Shown piece after piece: positions 7,714 to 16,561 of a stretch of DNA of 19,426 nucleotides. The translations under genes and the position numbers were made by a program. The stretch spans positions 1 through 19,426 of the forward strand of contig CAIYWM010000224.1 in NCBI GenBank assembly GCA_903929895.1, given 5' to 3'. The DNA is from an uncultured Alphaproteobacteria bacterium (GTDB lineage: Bacteria; Pseudomonadota; Alphaproteobacteria; Reyranellales; Reyranellaceae). The notes beneath the pieces were generated by a model. The model was not told the DNA's origin. It was given only the letters and a program-made list of their open reading frames with translations, and made no database searches. Position 1 is the first letter of the stretch, and each line of letters starts with the position of its first letter.

Positions 7714-8922
7714 ATGAAGCCCTTCACCGCCCTGCTAGGCGCCGCCGCCGGAACCCACGCCGCCGACCAGATGGCGCTCGCCACCCTTCCCCTGACTGCG
7801 ACCCTCGTCCTGGGCGCCGGTCCGGACCTGCTCGGCCTGCTGGTCGCCGCGCAGAGCGCCGCCTGGCTCTTGGTCTCCCTGCCGGCAGGCACCTGGATCG
7901 ACCGCATGCCGCGCCGCCGCATGCTGATCGTTGCGCTGGCGCTCGGTCTCACCGCCTCGATCGTTGCGGTTGCAGCAGCGGCCACAGGCTATGTCGTCCT
8001 GCTGGGCCTCGCCGCCATCGCCGGTGCGTCAGGCACCGTGGTCTATGTTCTGACCTCGGTCTCGCTATTGCCGAGCCTCGTGGCCCCCGGCGACCTGCCG
8101 CGCTCCAATGCGCGCCTCGAACTGGCGCGTGCCGTCGTCAGTCTCGCCGCCCCGTTCGTCGCCGGCCTGCTCGCCCAGCATCTGTCGCCCACCTGGGGCT
8201 ATGCGTTCGCAGCCCTGGGGGCCGCCCTGGCGCTGGTCTGCGTGCTCGCGTTGCCGGAAGGCACGGCCCCGACGACGGGTGCCGAGCGTCCGACCCTCGC
8301 CAGCGCCATCCTCGTCGGCACGGCCTTCGTCATCCGCAATGAGCTGCTGCGCGGCATCAGCCTCTGCGCGATCTTCTGGAACTTCGCCTTCTTCGCGCTG
8401 CTTGCCATCTGGGCGCCACTGGCGCTGGGACCGCTCGGCCTCGAGCCGGCGCATATGGGCCTCGCGCAATCGGCCTATGGGGCCGGGCTGATCCTGGGCG
8501 CGCTGGTGGCGCCGCTCTGCACCCGCCAACTGCCGCCGTTCGTGACCCTGATCTTTGGACCGGCCGTTTCGGTGGTCGCCGCCTTCCTGTTCCTGGCGGC
8601 CCCCTCGGGCCACGGCTTCGCCCTTACGGCCGCCGGCTATTTCCTGGTGGGCTTCGGGCCGATGCTGTGGCTGATCTGCCAGACGACGGTCCGCCAGCTC
8701 GTGACGCCCTCAGCCCTGATGGGCCGGGTCAACGCCACCGTCCAGACCGCGATCTACGGCGTGCGCCCCCTGGGCGCCCTGGCCGGTGGTCTGGTGGCGG
8801 CACAGGCCGGGATGCAAGCGGCCCTGCTGTTGATCGCCGTGGCGTTCGCGCTGTCGACCCTCGTCATCGTCCTGTCACCGCTGGCGCGCCTGCGCGTCCT
8901 GCCGGCACCAGCGACAGCCTGA
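7714..8922 (+). CDS. MFS transporter, EntS-like drug/siderophore exporter type
   Basis: A 402-residue, very hydrophobic protein with about 12 predicted membrane helices. Between helices 2 and 3 it carries MFS motif A (GTWIDRMPRRRM, residues 59-70). The overall pattern, with an N-terminal half, a charged loop near TAPTTGAERPT and a second half, resembles the MFS_3/EntS exporter group that extrudes small molecules using the proton gradient. Substrate unknown. ATG 7714 has only AGAAG upstream and abuts an inverted repeat. The lipoprotein gene follows after 50 nt in the same direction and may share its transcript. It separates phaB from phaA without an obvious metabolic link to them. Confidence 0.85.
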   Translation: MKPFTALLGAAAGTHAADQMALATLPLTATLVLGAGPDLLGLLVAAQSAAWLLVSLPAGTWIDRMPRRRMLIVALALGLTASIVAVAAAATGYVVLLGLAAIAGASGTVVYVLTSVSLLPSLVAPGDLPRSNARLELARAVVSLAAPFVAGLLAQHLSPTWGYAFAALGAALALVCVLALPEGTAPTTGAERPTLASAILVGTAFVIRNELLRGISLCAIFWNFAFFALLAIWAPLALGPLGLEPAHMGLAQSAYGAGLILGALVAPLCTRQLPPFVTLIFGPAVSVVAAFLFLAAPSGHGFALTAAGYFLVGFGPMLWLICQTTVRQLVTPSALMGRVNATVQTAIYGVRPLGALAGGLVAAQAGMQAALLLIAVAFALSTLVIVLSPLARLRVLPAPATA

Positions 8923-8972
8923 GGCTTGACCCGCAGGCCGGTCCGTCGGACTTTGCCGCCGGAGGTCGTTGC

Positions 8973-9410
8973 ATGATGAAGTTTCTAGGCGCCGCGTTGC
9001 TGGCGCTTTTCCTGTCCGCTTGCCAGAACTCGTCTTCGCCCTGGTATCAGGCCTATGGCACGGCTTCCTTCCCGGTTGCCAAGGACGGTATGGCAGCGCT
9101 CTACATCGTGCGCGACACCGCCCCGCCGGATGCGCAGAGCATCCTCATCTCCACGAGCCGCCATCCGGTCGGCGGGCTGACCGGCTCGACCTGGATGCGC
9201 CTGGACCTGCCGCCCAATCCCTACGACCTGCGCGCCTTCGGCAGCAGCGAGAGCACCGAGGTGATCATCACCGTCGTGGCGGGCGAGACGCGCTTCCTGC
9301 TGGCACAGCCCAAGGGAACCAACGATGCCGAGCTCCTGTGGCTTTCCCAGGAGGACGGGCGACGCCTCGTCCGGCAGGGCACGCAGGTCGGCACCTATTA
9401 CAATCCGTAG
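8973..9410 (+). CDS. Small lipoprotein, DUF2846-like
   Basis: A 145-residue lipoprotein. The signal peptide MMKFLGAALLALFLSAC has a canonical lipobox LSAC with the lipidated cysteine at C17. The mature part is rich in short beta strands (AALYIVRD, SILIST, WMRLDLPPNPYDLRAF, EVIITVVAGETRFLLAQ). This pattern of strand, small turn, PP/PG-x-Y-x-L strand and AG-x-x-YFL strand recalls DUF2846 lipoproteins, but I am not certain of the family. ATG 8973 has GGAGG seven bases upstream; a much longer open reading upstream overlaps the MFS gene and is a shadow. Function unknown. Confidence 0.78.
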   Translation: MMKFLGAALLALFLSACQNSSSPWYQAYGTASFPVAKDGMAALYIVRDTAPPDAQSILISTSRHPVGGLTGSTWMRLDLPPNPYDLRAFGSSESTEVIITVVAGETRFLLAQPKGTNDAELLWLSQEDGRRLVRQGTQVGTYYNP

Positions 9411-9438
9411 AATTCTCGCCGCCTCAAGTTCGGCCTCC

Positions 9439-9537
9439 CCCTCATCCTGAGAGGCTGGCCGGAAATGAACTGAATCGATCCAAGCACTTACCTCATCCTT
9501 CGAGACGCATCGCTGCGCGATGCTCCTCAGGCTGAGG
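9439..9537. repeat. Dispersed palindromic repeat: one complete and one partial copy
   Basis: At 9491-9537 lies an imperfect 47-bp palindrome. It begins CCTCATCCTTCGAGACGCA and ends TGCTCCTCAGGCTGAGG, with the inner arms GCATCGC/GCGATGC perfect. A half copy (CCTCATCCTGAG) lies at 9439-9450. I recall CCTCATCCT...AGGATGAGG elements as abundant intergenic repeats in Bradyrhizobium-like genomes, though I cannot search for that here. The two copies fill the gap between the convergent lipoprotein gene and phaA. The hairpin may also serve as a 3' end for the plus-strand transcript. Confidence 0.6.
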
Positions 9538-9548
9538 TTGTCGTAATG

Positions 9549-9578
9549 AAAACGCCCGAAGGAGCGATCCTTCGGGCG
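9549..9578 (-). terminator. Intrinsic terminator after phaA
   Basis: CGCCCGAAGGA (9553-9563) pairs perfectly over 11 bases with TCCTTCGGGCG (9568-9578) around a four-base loop. On the minus strand the stem is followed directly by TTTT (9552-9549). It lies 27 bases past the phaA stop. This is a strong rho-independent terminator for phaA. Confidence 0.88.
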
Positions 9579-9605
9579 ATTGAACTCTGAAGCGTCGAGC
9601 GAAGA

Positions 9606-11514
<1,909 letters not shown>

Positions 11515-11610
11515 CCCGGTGACTCGTCACTCCACGCACGACACAGCCCAATATCCGGGCTCATCGCCGTCGTGGCAACCCGACAGGCGCCAGCCCGGCG
11601 GATGCGCGCG

Positions 11611-12054
11611 TCACCTGGCCAGCCTGACGTCGATCGTAACGGATTGTCCGCCGACGACCTTGAACGCCGCTTCATCGAAGCGCGGTGCGCGCATCGTCGG
11701 CCGCGCATTGTTCGACACGCCCCAGGCTTCGGTGGGCATGCCGAGGAAGTTGGTGTCGGTCCGGCGGTTGCCGTTGAGATCATGCGATACCGAAACGGCG
11801 TAGGTGCCGTCGGGCAGGTTGGCATATCGGCAGCTCACGCCCTTCGGATCAGCAGGAAGCCAGAGAGCCGTGGCGCCCGAGTTGTCCATGGGAAAGCCGC
11901 GACCGTCGGGAAACAGCGCGCAGCCGATCGAGCCACGGGCTTCGCTGATGCCCGAGACATTGATCACGATATCGGCTGCGCGCGCATCGCTGGGCGTGCC
12001 CACCAACAACGCAACGGAGAGCAGGGAGTATAGGGAAAGGCTGCGGGAGAGCAT
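11611..12054 (-). CDS. DUF2141 exported protein
   Basis: A 147-residue periplasmic protein of the DUF2141 family. A signal peptide covers residues 1-26 (cleavage likely after SDARA). The mature part has the family stretches IGCALFPDGRGFP, CRYANLPDGTYAVSVSHDLNGNRRTDTN (given here as its conserved core, a Ca-loop-like DLNGN-x-x-TD), LGMPTEAWGVSNNARP and FDEAAF. It is predicted to be a beta-sandwich; the function of the family is not established. ATG 12054 has GAGG six bases upstream. Its promoter region carries two copies of a 15-bp dyad. Its 96-nt distance to tetR without a terminator allows cotranscription with tetR and phaA. Confidence 0.85.
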   Translation of the reverse strand: MLSRSLSLYSLLSVALLVGTPSDARAADIVINVSGISEARGSIGCALFPDGRGFPMDNSGATALWLPADPKGVSCRYANLPDGTYAVSVSHDLNGNRRTDTNFLGMPTEAWGVSNNARPTMRAPRFDEAAFKVVGGQSVTIDVRLAR

Positions 12055-12104
12055 GGACCACCTCGTCGCGAGAAAAGGAAACGGCCTGGCCTTGGAAGAC
12101 GTCC

Positions 12105-12154
12105 GGTTGACACCGTCTACTCATCCTAATCTCACACAGTAGACATCGTCAACC
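12105..12154 (-). promoter_or_regulatory. Promoter of the DUF2141 gene flanked by two matching operator dyads
   Basis: On the minus strand TTGACG (12152-12147) and TAGGAT (12128-12123), 18 bases apart, form a sigma-70-type promoter about 70 bases before the DUF2141 start. Two 15-bp dyads of form GT(T/A)GAC-nnn-GTC(T/A)AC flank it: 12139-12153 covers the -35 and 12106-12120 covers the predicted start site. Their centres are 33 bases apart, about three helical turns. The copies are inverted relative to each other, and 13 of 16 bases match. The right copy overlaps the stop codon of the acyltransferase gene. The shape is typical of TetR-family operators, and the nearby tetR is the obvious candidate. 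Confidence 0.68.
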
Positions 12155-13339
12155 TTTCCTGGAAACGGCTTCAGGTTCGGCCGCCCGGGCCGACGTTGCT
12201 GCCGCGCCTCTCATGCCGAACAACGGCCGCAGGAACCCGACCGGCCTGACAACGCCGACATAGAGCAGTGCGGTTCCAAGGAAGGTGACCAGGACCGCCG
12301 CGAAGAATCCCGCGACCGGCGGCACGTCGAGTTTCAACAGCCAATAGACGGCGATCACGGTCACGGTCTGGTGCAGCAGATAGAAGGGATAAACCGCCTC
12401 CGTCGCCTCGGTCAGGAAGGCCGGCCGTCGGTTCAGGTGGCGGTACGCGAAGCCGATGATGGCGAACAGCCACGCCATGACGTTGATCGCCGACAGCAGC
12501 GCAAAGAGCGGCCGAACCTCCGGCGGAATGGTCTCCCGGACGGTGCCGGCGAAGAAGCCGGTGTAGAGGATCGCGTACGCGAAGAGCCCGACGGCCAGCG
12601 AGAAGAAGCGTTGGCCCTGCAACGCCGTCAGAAGGTCGGACGATCCGAAGATGAAGGCGCCGTAGAGCAGCAGCGCGCCATAGGAGACGAGGCCGTGCCA
12701 GTCGCCGACCAGCCCGTTGACGTTCCACGAGATCGGCGCCAGCCAGAGGGTCGAGGCGGCGAGCGGCAGGACCATCAGCCACTGCAGGCCGAGGCGGGCG
12801 GCGATCCGGCCGGCCCGCGCAACGGCCGCCTGTCCCGACGCCGACCGCGCCCACAGGAAGACCGGCAGCAGCACCAGCGTCAGCACGAGGACGTAGGCCA
12901 GGAACCAGAGGTGATGCCAGCTCAGGTTGCCCTGCGGGTAGACGCCGTCGAAGGCGTGCGGCAGCCATTGCAGGAACGAGCCGGTGAACTGGCCGCGATA
13001 GAGCCGCTCCAGATAGACCTGCGGCGGCACGATCACGACCATGCCGAAGGCCAGCGGCAACGCCAGGCGCCTCAGGCGATCGCGGACGAACGCTCCCGGC
13101 GTGCGATCGCCGAGCGCCAGCATGATCGCCGCGCCCGAGACCAGGAAGATCAGCGGCATGCGCCAGCGGTTCAGGAACCGCATGGCCTCTCGCAGCCCTT
13201 CCAGGCTGTCGGGGCTGGTGACGTGCCAGCTCCAGCCCGACCAGGCCATGCCGGCGTGGTAGAAGATCAGAAGGCCGAAGGCGAGGACGCGAAGCCAGTC
13301 GAGATCGGCGCGGCGAGGGGCAAAGGCGACAGACTGCAT
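12149..13339 (-). CDS. Acyltransferase family 3 membrane protein (OpgC-like)
   Basis: A 396-residue integral membrane protein with about ten predicted helices, of the acyltransferase-3 family. The N-terminal signature RRADLDWLRVLAFGLLIFYHAGMAW holds the conserved histidine H28; WRMPLIFLVSGAA and LSWHHLWFLAYVL follow. Such enzymes move acyl groups (acetyl, succinyl) onto glycans, lipids or other exported molecules at the inner membrane. The substrate is unknown. The ATG 13339 has a weak ribosome site. The gene follows the LytTR regulator by 116 nt, and that gap carries three direct repeats likely to bind the regulator, so regulation by it is likely. Confidence 0.86.
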   Translation of the reverse strand: MQSVAFAPRRADLDWLRVLAFGLLIFYHAGMAWSGWSWHVTSPDSLEGLREAMRFLNRWRMPLIFLVSGAAIMLALGDRTPGAFVRDRLRRLALPLAFGMVVIVPPQVYLERLYRGQFTGSFLQWLPHAFDGVYPQGNLSWHHLWFLAYVLVLTLVLLPVFLWARSASGQAAVARAGRIAARLGLQWLMVLPLAASTLWLAPISWNVNGLVGDWHGLVSYGALLLYGAFIFGSSDLLTALQGQRFFSLAVGLFAYAILYTGFFAGTVRETIPPEVRPLFALLSAINVMAWLFAIIGFAYRHLNRRPAFLTEATEAVYPFYLLHQTVTVIAVYWLLKLDVPPVAGFFAAVLVTFLGTALLYVGVVRPVGFLRPLFGMRGAAATSARAAEPEAVSRKG

Positions 13340-13404
13340 GACGAGGTTCCGGGTGGCGGATGCCCTCGACTACCCTGCAAGTCTTTGAGTCCGCGCCGTT
13401 TTGT

Positions 13405-13455
13405 GACGACCGGTGCGTCCGGTGGGACGACCGGCAGGCGCCGTGGGACGTCCGG
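13405..13455. promoter_or_regulatory. Three 9-bp direct repeats at 21-bp period: probable LytTR binding array
   Basis: GACGACCGG at 13405-13413, GACGACCGG at 13426-13434 and GACGTCCGG at 13447-13455 are separated by exactly 12 bases each. LytTR regulators such as AgrA and ComE bind 9-bp direct repeats about 12 bases apart, and YpdB and BtsR sites also repeat at about 21 bases. The array is in the 116-nt gap between the LytTR gene stop and the acyltransferase start, 66-116 bases before that start, where an activator would bind. The match in spacing is direct; the binding is inferred. Confidence 0.7.
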
Positions 13456-14301
13456 TCAGGCCCGGACGGGGGCCAGGGCCTCGAATCGCTGGCGATAGCG
13501 CCGGCTCAGGTTCACTTCGGCGCCGCCCTGCAGGCGGATGCGCCAGTCGCCGCTTACCCAGGGCGTCACCTCGACGACCCGGGCGATGTTGACCAGGTGC
13601 GATTTGTGCACGCGCACGAAACGTTTCGGATCGAGCTCGCCTTCCAGCTTCGTGAGCGACGAGCGGATCTCGAAGGTCTCGTCGCCGACATGCAGCACGG
13701 CGTAATTGCCCGCGGCCTCGATCCAGTCGATGTCGGCGACCTCGACCATGATCTCGCGGCCCTTGCGGCGCACGACGAAGCGCTCGGGCAAGGGTTCGGC
13801 CGGCGGGTCCGACACCACGGCTGGTTCGGCGGCCACCGAAGGAGCCGGCCGCGTCAGATAATGACGCAGCGCCACGGCGCCAGCGCTCAGCAGGGCGTAG
13901 GCGATGATGTCCTTCGCGAATTCGTAGACCAACCGGTCGAGGGTGAGCGGAAAGCTGTGCGGCACGCCGACGATGCCGCCGAACCACAGGTACCTGAGCG
14001 CCGCCATGCCCAGCGTGTGGGCGATGCTGAACGGCACCACCGCCGCGACGTGGATCAGGAGATTGCGCCGATGGTCGGGGATCGGCCAGCGCCGGTGCAG
14101 CCAGTAGATCGCGGGCAGCAGGGCCGCGACGACGAGATGGCTGGACACCTGAATCGCCAGGACCGTGCCGTAGGCCATCGGAAAGCCGCGCGCGGCCTCG
14201 TTCGCCATCTCGACATGCGCATGGGCGAAGACGGAGACCGTCAGCAACGCCGCCCAGATCGCCGGCACGCGCCCGTCGAAGGACCTAGCCGGTGACGACA
14301 C
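13456..14301 (-). CDS. Membrane-bound LytTR family transcriptional regulator
   Basis: A 281-residue one-piece regulator. Four predicted membrane helices (about 12-28, 45-68, 80-105, 127-147) are followed by a Pro/Ala linker and a C-terminal LytTR DNA-binding domain (175-278: FVVRRKGREIMVEVADIDWIEAAGNYAVLHV, shown here in part as IDWIEAAGNYAVLHV, then RSSLTKLE, RFVRVHKSHLVN and LSRRY). There is no receiver domain, so the membrane part is the probable sensor. The GTG at 14301 overlaps the phaC stop by 17 bases and has no good ribosome site, which suggests coupling to phaC. The acyltransferase gene follows, preceded by a repeat array that fits LytTR binding. Confidence 0.87.
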   Translation of the reverse strand: MSSPARSFDGRVPAIWAALLTVSVFAHAHVEMANEAARGFPMAYGTVLAIQVSSHLVVAALLPAIYWLHRRWPIPDHRRNLLIHVAAVVPFSIAHTLGMAALRYLWFGGIVGVPHSFPLTLDRLVYEFAKDIIAYALLSAGAVALRHYLTRPAPSVAAEPAVVSDPPAEPLPERFVVRRKGREIMVEVADIDWIEAAGNYAVLHVGDETFEIRSSLTKLEGELDPKRFVRVHKSHLVNIARVVEVTPWVSGDWRIRLQGGAEVNLSRRYRQRFEALAPVRA

Positions 14302-15559
14302 GGGACCGCCGGACGGGGAGAGCGGAGATCCACTCGATCAGGGGGCTCCAGCACAGCTCGCGGGCGCGGCCGCTCACCACCATGCCGATATGGCCGAGCG
14401 GCAGGTCGATCCGCCTAGCATTCTTCAGGCCCCTCTTCGGGTCAGCCAGCGCGGCGGCCGACAGCGGCGGCACGATGCGGTCGCCCGAGGGGATCATGAC
14501 CAGCGACGGCACCTTGATCTTCGCGGGCACGATGCGACGTCCGCCGACGACCCACTTGTTGCTGCCCGGCGTATTGTCGCCGTACCAGTCGACGAGGCAC
14601 TCGCGCGCCGTCGGGCCGGCGAGCGGCGCGCCGCCGTTCAGCCAGTCCTCGAGCAGCACGAACTCCTTCGCATGCTCCCCCTGCGGGTCCATGCCGAGGA
14701 AGCGGCCGAACTTCTTCACCGAGAGCCAGGGATCGAGCGACCAGAACAGGGTCTGCAGGATGTCGACCGGCAGCTCGCCGACGCGATCGGCGAGCTGCGC
14801 CAGCAGCGGCCCCGTCGACAGCAGGAAAGCATGACCAGTGCGGTCGGCATGGAAATCCCACGGCGCCGCCATCAGCGCGAGACCGGCGACGCGGCGCGGC
14901 TTGCGCGCGGCCAGCGCCACGGTGAGCGTGCCGCCCATGCAATAACCCAGGACCGCCGGCGCCCGGCGGGCCCGCTTGGCCACGTAACCCAACGCCCGCT
15001 CGAGCCGCGCCACGTAAGCGGTGGTGTCGAAGCCGCGTTCTTCGTCGTTGGGCGTTCCCCAATCGACGAGATAGGGCCGCAGCCCCGCCGCCGCCATGGC
15101 GCGCAGCAGGCTCTTCTCTTCCGTGAGGTCGAGCACTTCCCAGCGATTGATCAGCGAGGGCACGACCAGCACGGCGCGCGCTCCGCGCTTGCGTGCGCCG
15201 CGATTCGTGGCGCCAAAATCGAGCAGGCGCGTGTTGCCCTCGCGCCAGACGGCGGGCGGATCGACGAGGGTGCGATGGACGTCGTTCCGTTGATAGGCGA
15301 GGACGCCATCGGCCAGCCGCTCCATGCGCCGGCGTATCTCGCGCTGCAGCGCCTGTTCGAACTGCCCGGCGCCCGACCGTGCTTCGAGAGCACCGATCTC
15401 CGGCAGGAGCGCCGCCAGCGACTCAGGAGGTTCGCGTGCGGGACTCGAGTTCTGCGAGCCGGGCTTCAAGAGCTTCCACGCGCTTTCGGAGCTCGCCCAG
15501 GTCATCAGGGCCGTTCCCAGATGGAGCGGCAGCGGACGGGGACCTAGTCGTGTCTGCAT
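14285..15559 (-). CDS. phaC: Polyhydroxyalkanoate synthase, class III-like catalytic subunit
   Basis: A 424-residue alpha/beta hydrolase-fold PHA synthase that polymerises (R)-3-hydroxybutyryl-CoA. The lipase-like box is GYCMGG with nucleophile C207, and D360 (SGDRIVPP) and H390 (LGHIGMV) complete the triad; WSPLIEWI is the usual C-terminal end. It lacks the long N-terminal domain of class I enzymes and resembles class III PhaC, which works with a PhaE subunit. ATG 15559 has GGGAG six bases upstream, but this start overlaps the PhaE-like gene by 137 bases; ATG 15505 (406 aa) is the alternative and has a weaker site. The PhaC core begins near QFEQALQREIRRR, after the overlap. Confidence 0.9.
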   Translation of the reverse strand: MQTRLGPRPLPLHLGTALMTWASSESAWKLLKPGSQNSSPAREPPESLAALLPEIGALEARSGAGQFEQALQREIRRRMERLADGVLAYQRNDVHRTLVDPPAVWREGNTRLLDFGATNRGARKRGARAVLVVPSLINRWEVLDLTEEKSLLRAMAAAGLRPYLVDWGTPNDEERGFDTTAYVARLERALGYVAKRARRAPAVLGYCMGGTLTVALAARKPRRVAGLALMAAPWDFHADRTGHAFLLSTGPLLAQLADRVGELPVDILQTLFWSLDPWLSVKKFGRFLGMDPQGEHAKEFVLLEDWLNGGAPLAGPTARECLVDWYGDNTPGSNKWVVGGRRIVPAKIKVPSLVMIPSGDRIVPPLSAAALADPKRGLKNARRIDLPLGHIGMVVSGRARELCWSPLIEWISALPVRRSRVVTG

Positions 15560-15767
15560 GGGACGCTCCCTGGGCAACCTGCAAGGCCGAAGCAACCTGG
15601 GCGTTCGCGGCCGCGAACAGACGGGCGATCTGCTCGGTCACCGCCTGATCCGACGCGAGCCCGGCCAGCTGGGCCTGCCACAGATCGAGATAGCGCCGGG
15701 CCAGCCTGTCGAATTCGGCGCTTGATCCGGTTGTACCGGCCGTCTTGTCGTCGTTTCCGGAGACCAT
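15423..15767 (-). CDS. Short PhaE-like PHA synthase subunit
   Basis: A protein of 114 residues (from ATG 15767) encoded directly before phaC and overlapping it out of frame. After a polar N-terminus comes a helical segment FDRLARRYLDLWQAQLAG, more helix to about residue 67, a Ser/Ala/Pro linker, and a C-terminal coiled coil DLGELRKRVEALEARLAEL. PhaE and PhaR(class IV) subunits end in a similar coil that contacts PhaC, but they are much longer (about 360 and 180-200 residues). Gene order and the coil suggest it is the synthase partner; a phasin-like protein is the alternative. Start uncertain: ATG 15785 and upstream TTG 15857 are in frame, and none has a clear ribosome site. Confidence 0.66.
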   Translation of the reverse strand: MVSGNDDKTAGTTGSSAEFDRLARRYLDLWQAQLAGLASDQAVTEQIARLFAAANAQVASALQVAQGASHADTTRSPSAAAPSGNGPDDLGELRKRVEALEARLAELESRTRTS

Positions 15768-15909
15768 GTCCGCAGTATAACGCATAGCCGCGCCAACGCT
15801 GCTTTCATCGGCGAAGGTTGCCTTGTCGCACTGCGGCATCGGCGCTAAGGTGGCCAACCCTGAGTAAACGAGCGTTCACAGCGCGCGGGAGCTAGAGGAG
15901 CGAAGCGTA
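15768..15909. promoter_or_regulatory. Divergent promoter region between the PhaE-like/phaC operon and phaR
   Basis: This 142-nt gap between diverging transcripts should hold the promoters of both sides and, from PhaR biology, a PhaR site. On the minus strand TATACT (15779-15774) is a good -10 only six bases from ATG 15767, which would give a leaderless message; no matching -35 is evident. On the plus side phaR has GAGGAG nine bases before its start. I saw no clear CTGC-n3-GCAG motif of the kind reported for PhaR in Paracoccus. Confidence 0.45.
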
Positions 15910-16554
15910 ATGGCCGACCAGGCAGTACCCGAAGGCGGACCGAAAGCGGCGCCGGTGGTGATCAAGAAGTACGCGAACAGACGGCTCTACAATACCGCGA
16001 CCTCGGCCTATGTGACGCTGGATCATCTGTCCCAGATGGTGAAGGACAAGACCGACTTCGTCGTCTACGACGCCAAGACCGGCGACGAGATCACGCGTTC
16101 CGTCCTGACGCAGATCATTTTCGAGGAAGAGAGCAAGGGCGGCCAGACTCTGCTGCCGATCCCCTTCCTGCGCCAGCTCATCTCCTTCTACGGCGACAGC
16201 CTGCAGGGCGTGGTGCCGCAGTATCTCGAGATGTCGATGACCCAGTTCGCGCGCAATCAGGACCAGATGCGCCGCTACATGCAGAACGCCTTCGGCTTCA
16301 ATCCGTTCCAGCAATTCGAGTCGATGGGCAAGCAGAACATGGCGATGTTCGAGAACGCCATGCGCATGTTCAATCCGTTCGGCACCGGGCCCGGCGGCCA
16401 GCCCGGTGGACAGGCCCCCCCGCCGGCGGCCAACGGCCATGAACCGCCCAAGGCAGAGACCTCGGCGCCCACCGGCGATGCCGCGATCGACGACCTCAAG
16501 CGCAAGCTCGACGAGTTGCAGAGCCAGCTCGCGGAACTCGGCAAGAAGCCCTGA
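15910..16554 (+). CDS. phaR: Polyhydroxyalkanoate synthesis repressor PhaR
   Basis: A 214-residue regulator. The N-terminal PHB_acc_N domain (about 16-76) has the hallmark IKKYANRRLYNTATSAYVTL and FVVYDAKTGDEITRSVLTQII; the granule-binding PHB_acc region follows (about 80-120, LLPIPFLRQLISFYGDSLQG). A Pro/Gly-rich stretch leads to a C-terminal coil DLKRKLDELQSQLAEL. PhaR binds PHB granules and, when free, represses phasin and PHA genes and often itself. Start ATG 15910 with GAGGAG nine bases upstream. It diverges from the PhaE-like/phaC operon. The C-terminal coil resembles that of the divergent PhaE-like protein. Confidence 0.94.
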   Translation: MADQAVPEGGPKAAPVVIKKYANRRLYNTATSAYVTLDHLSQMVKDKTDFVVYDAKTGDEITRSVLTQIIFEEESKGGQTLLPIPFLRQLISFYGDSLQGVVPQYLEMSMTQFARNQDQMRRYMQNAFGFNPFQQFESMGKQNMAMFENAMRMFNPFGTGPGGQPGGQAPPPAANGHEPPKAETSAPTGDAAIDDLKRKLDELQSQLAELGKKP

Positions 16555-16561
16555 CGTCTCG

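Noticed and set aside
11519-11530. GTGAC-TC-GTCAC as a third copy of the DUF2141 operator
   Set aside because: The arms are shorter and the spacing differs (two instead of three centre bases, one arm base missing), so it is noted with tetR but not counted as the same site.
12371-13498. 375-codon plus-strand frame rich in Arg and Gln
   Set aside because: Antisense to the acyltransferase gene; low-complexity composition and no domain.
14390-15547. 385-codon plus-strand frame
   Set aside because: Antisense to phaC, which carries a full catalytic triad.
15768-15909. Search for a PhaR operator of the CTGC-n3-GCAG type
   Set aside because: Only TGC/GCA scraps such as CTGCGGCA near 15831 were seen; no convincing match.
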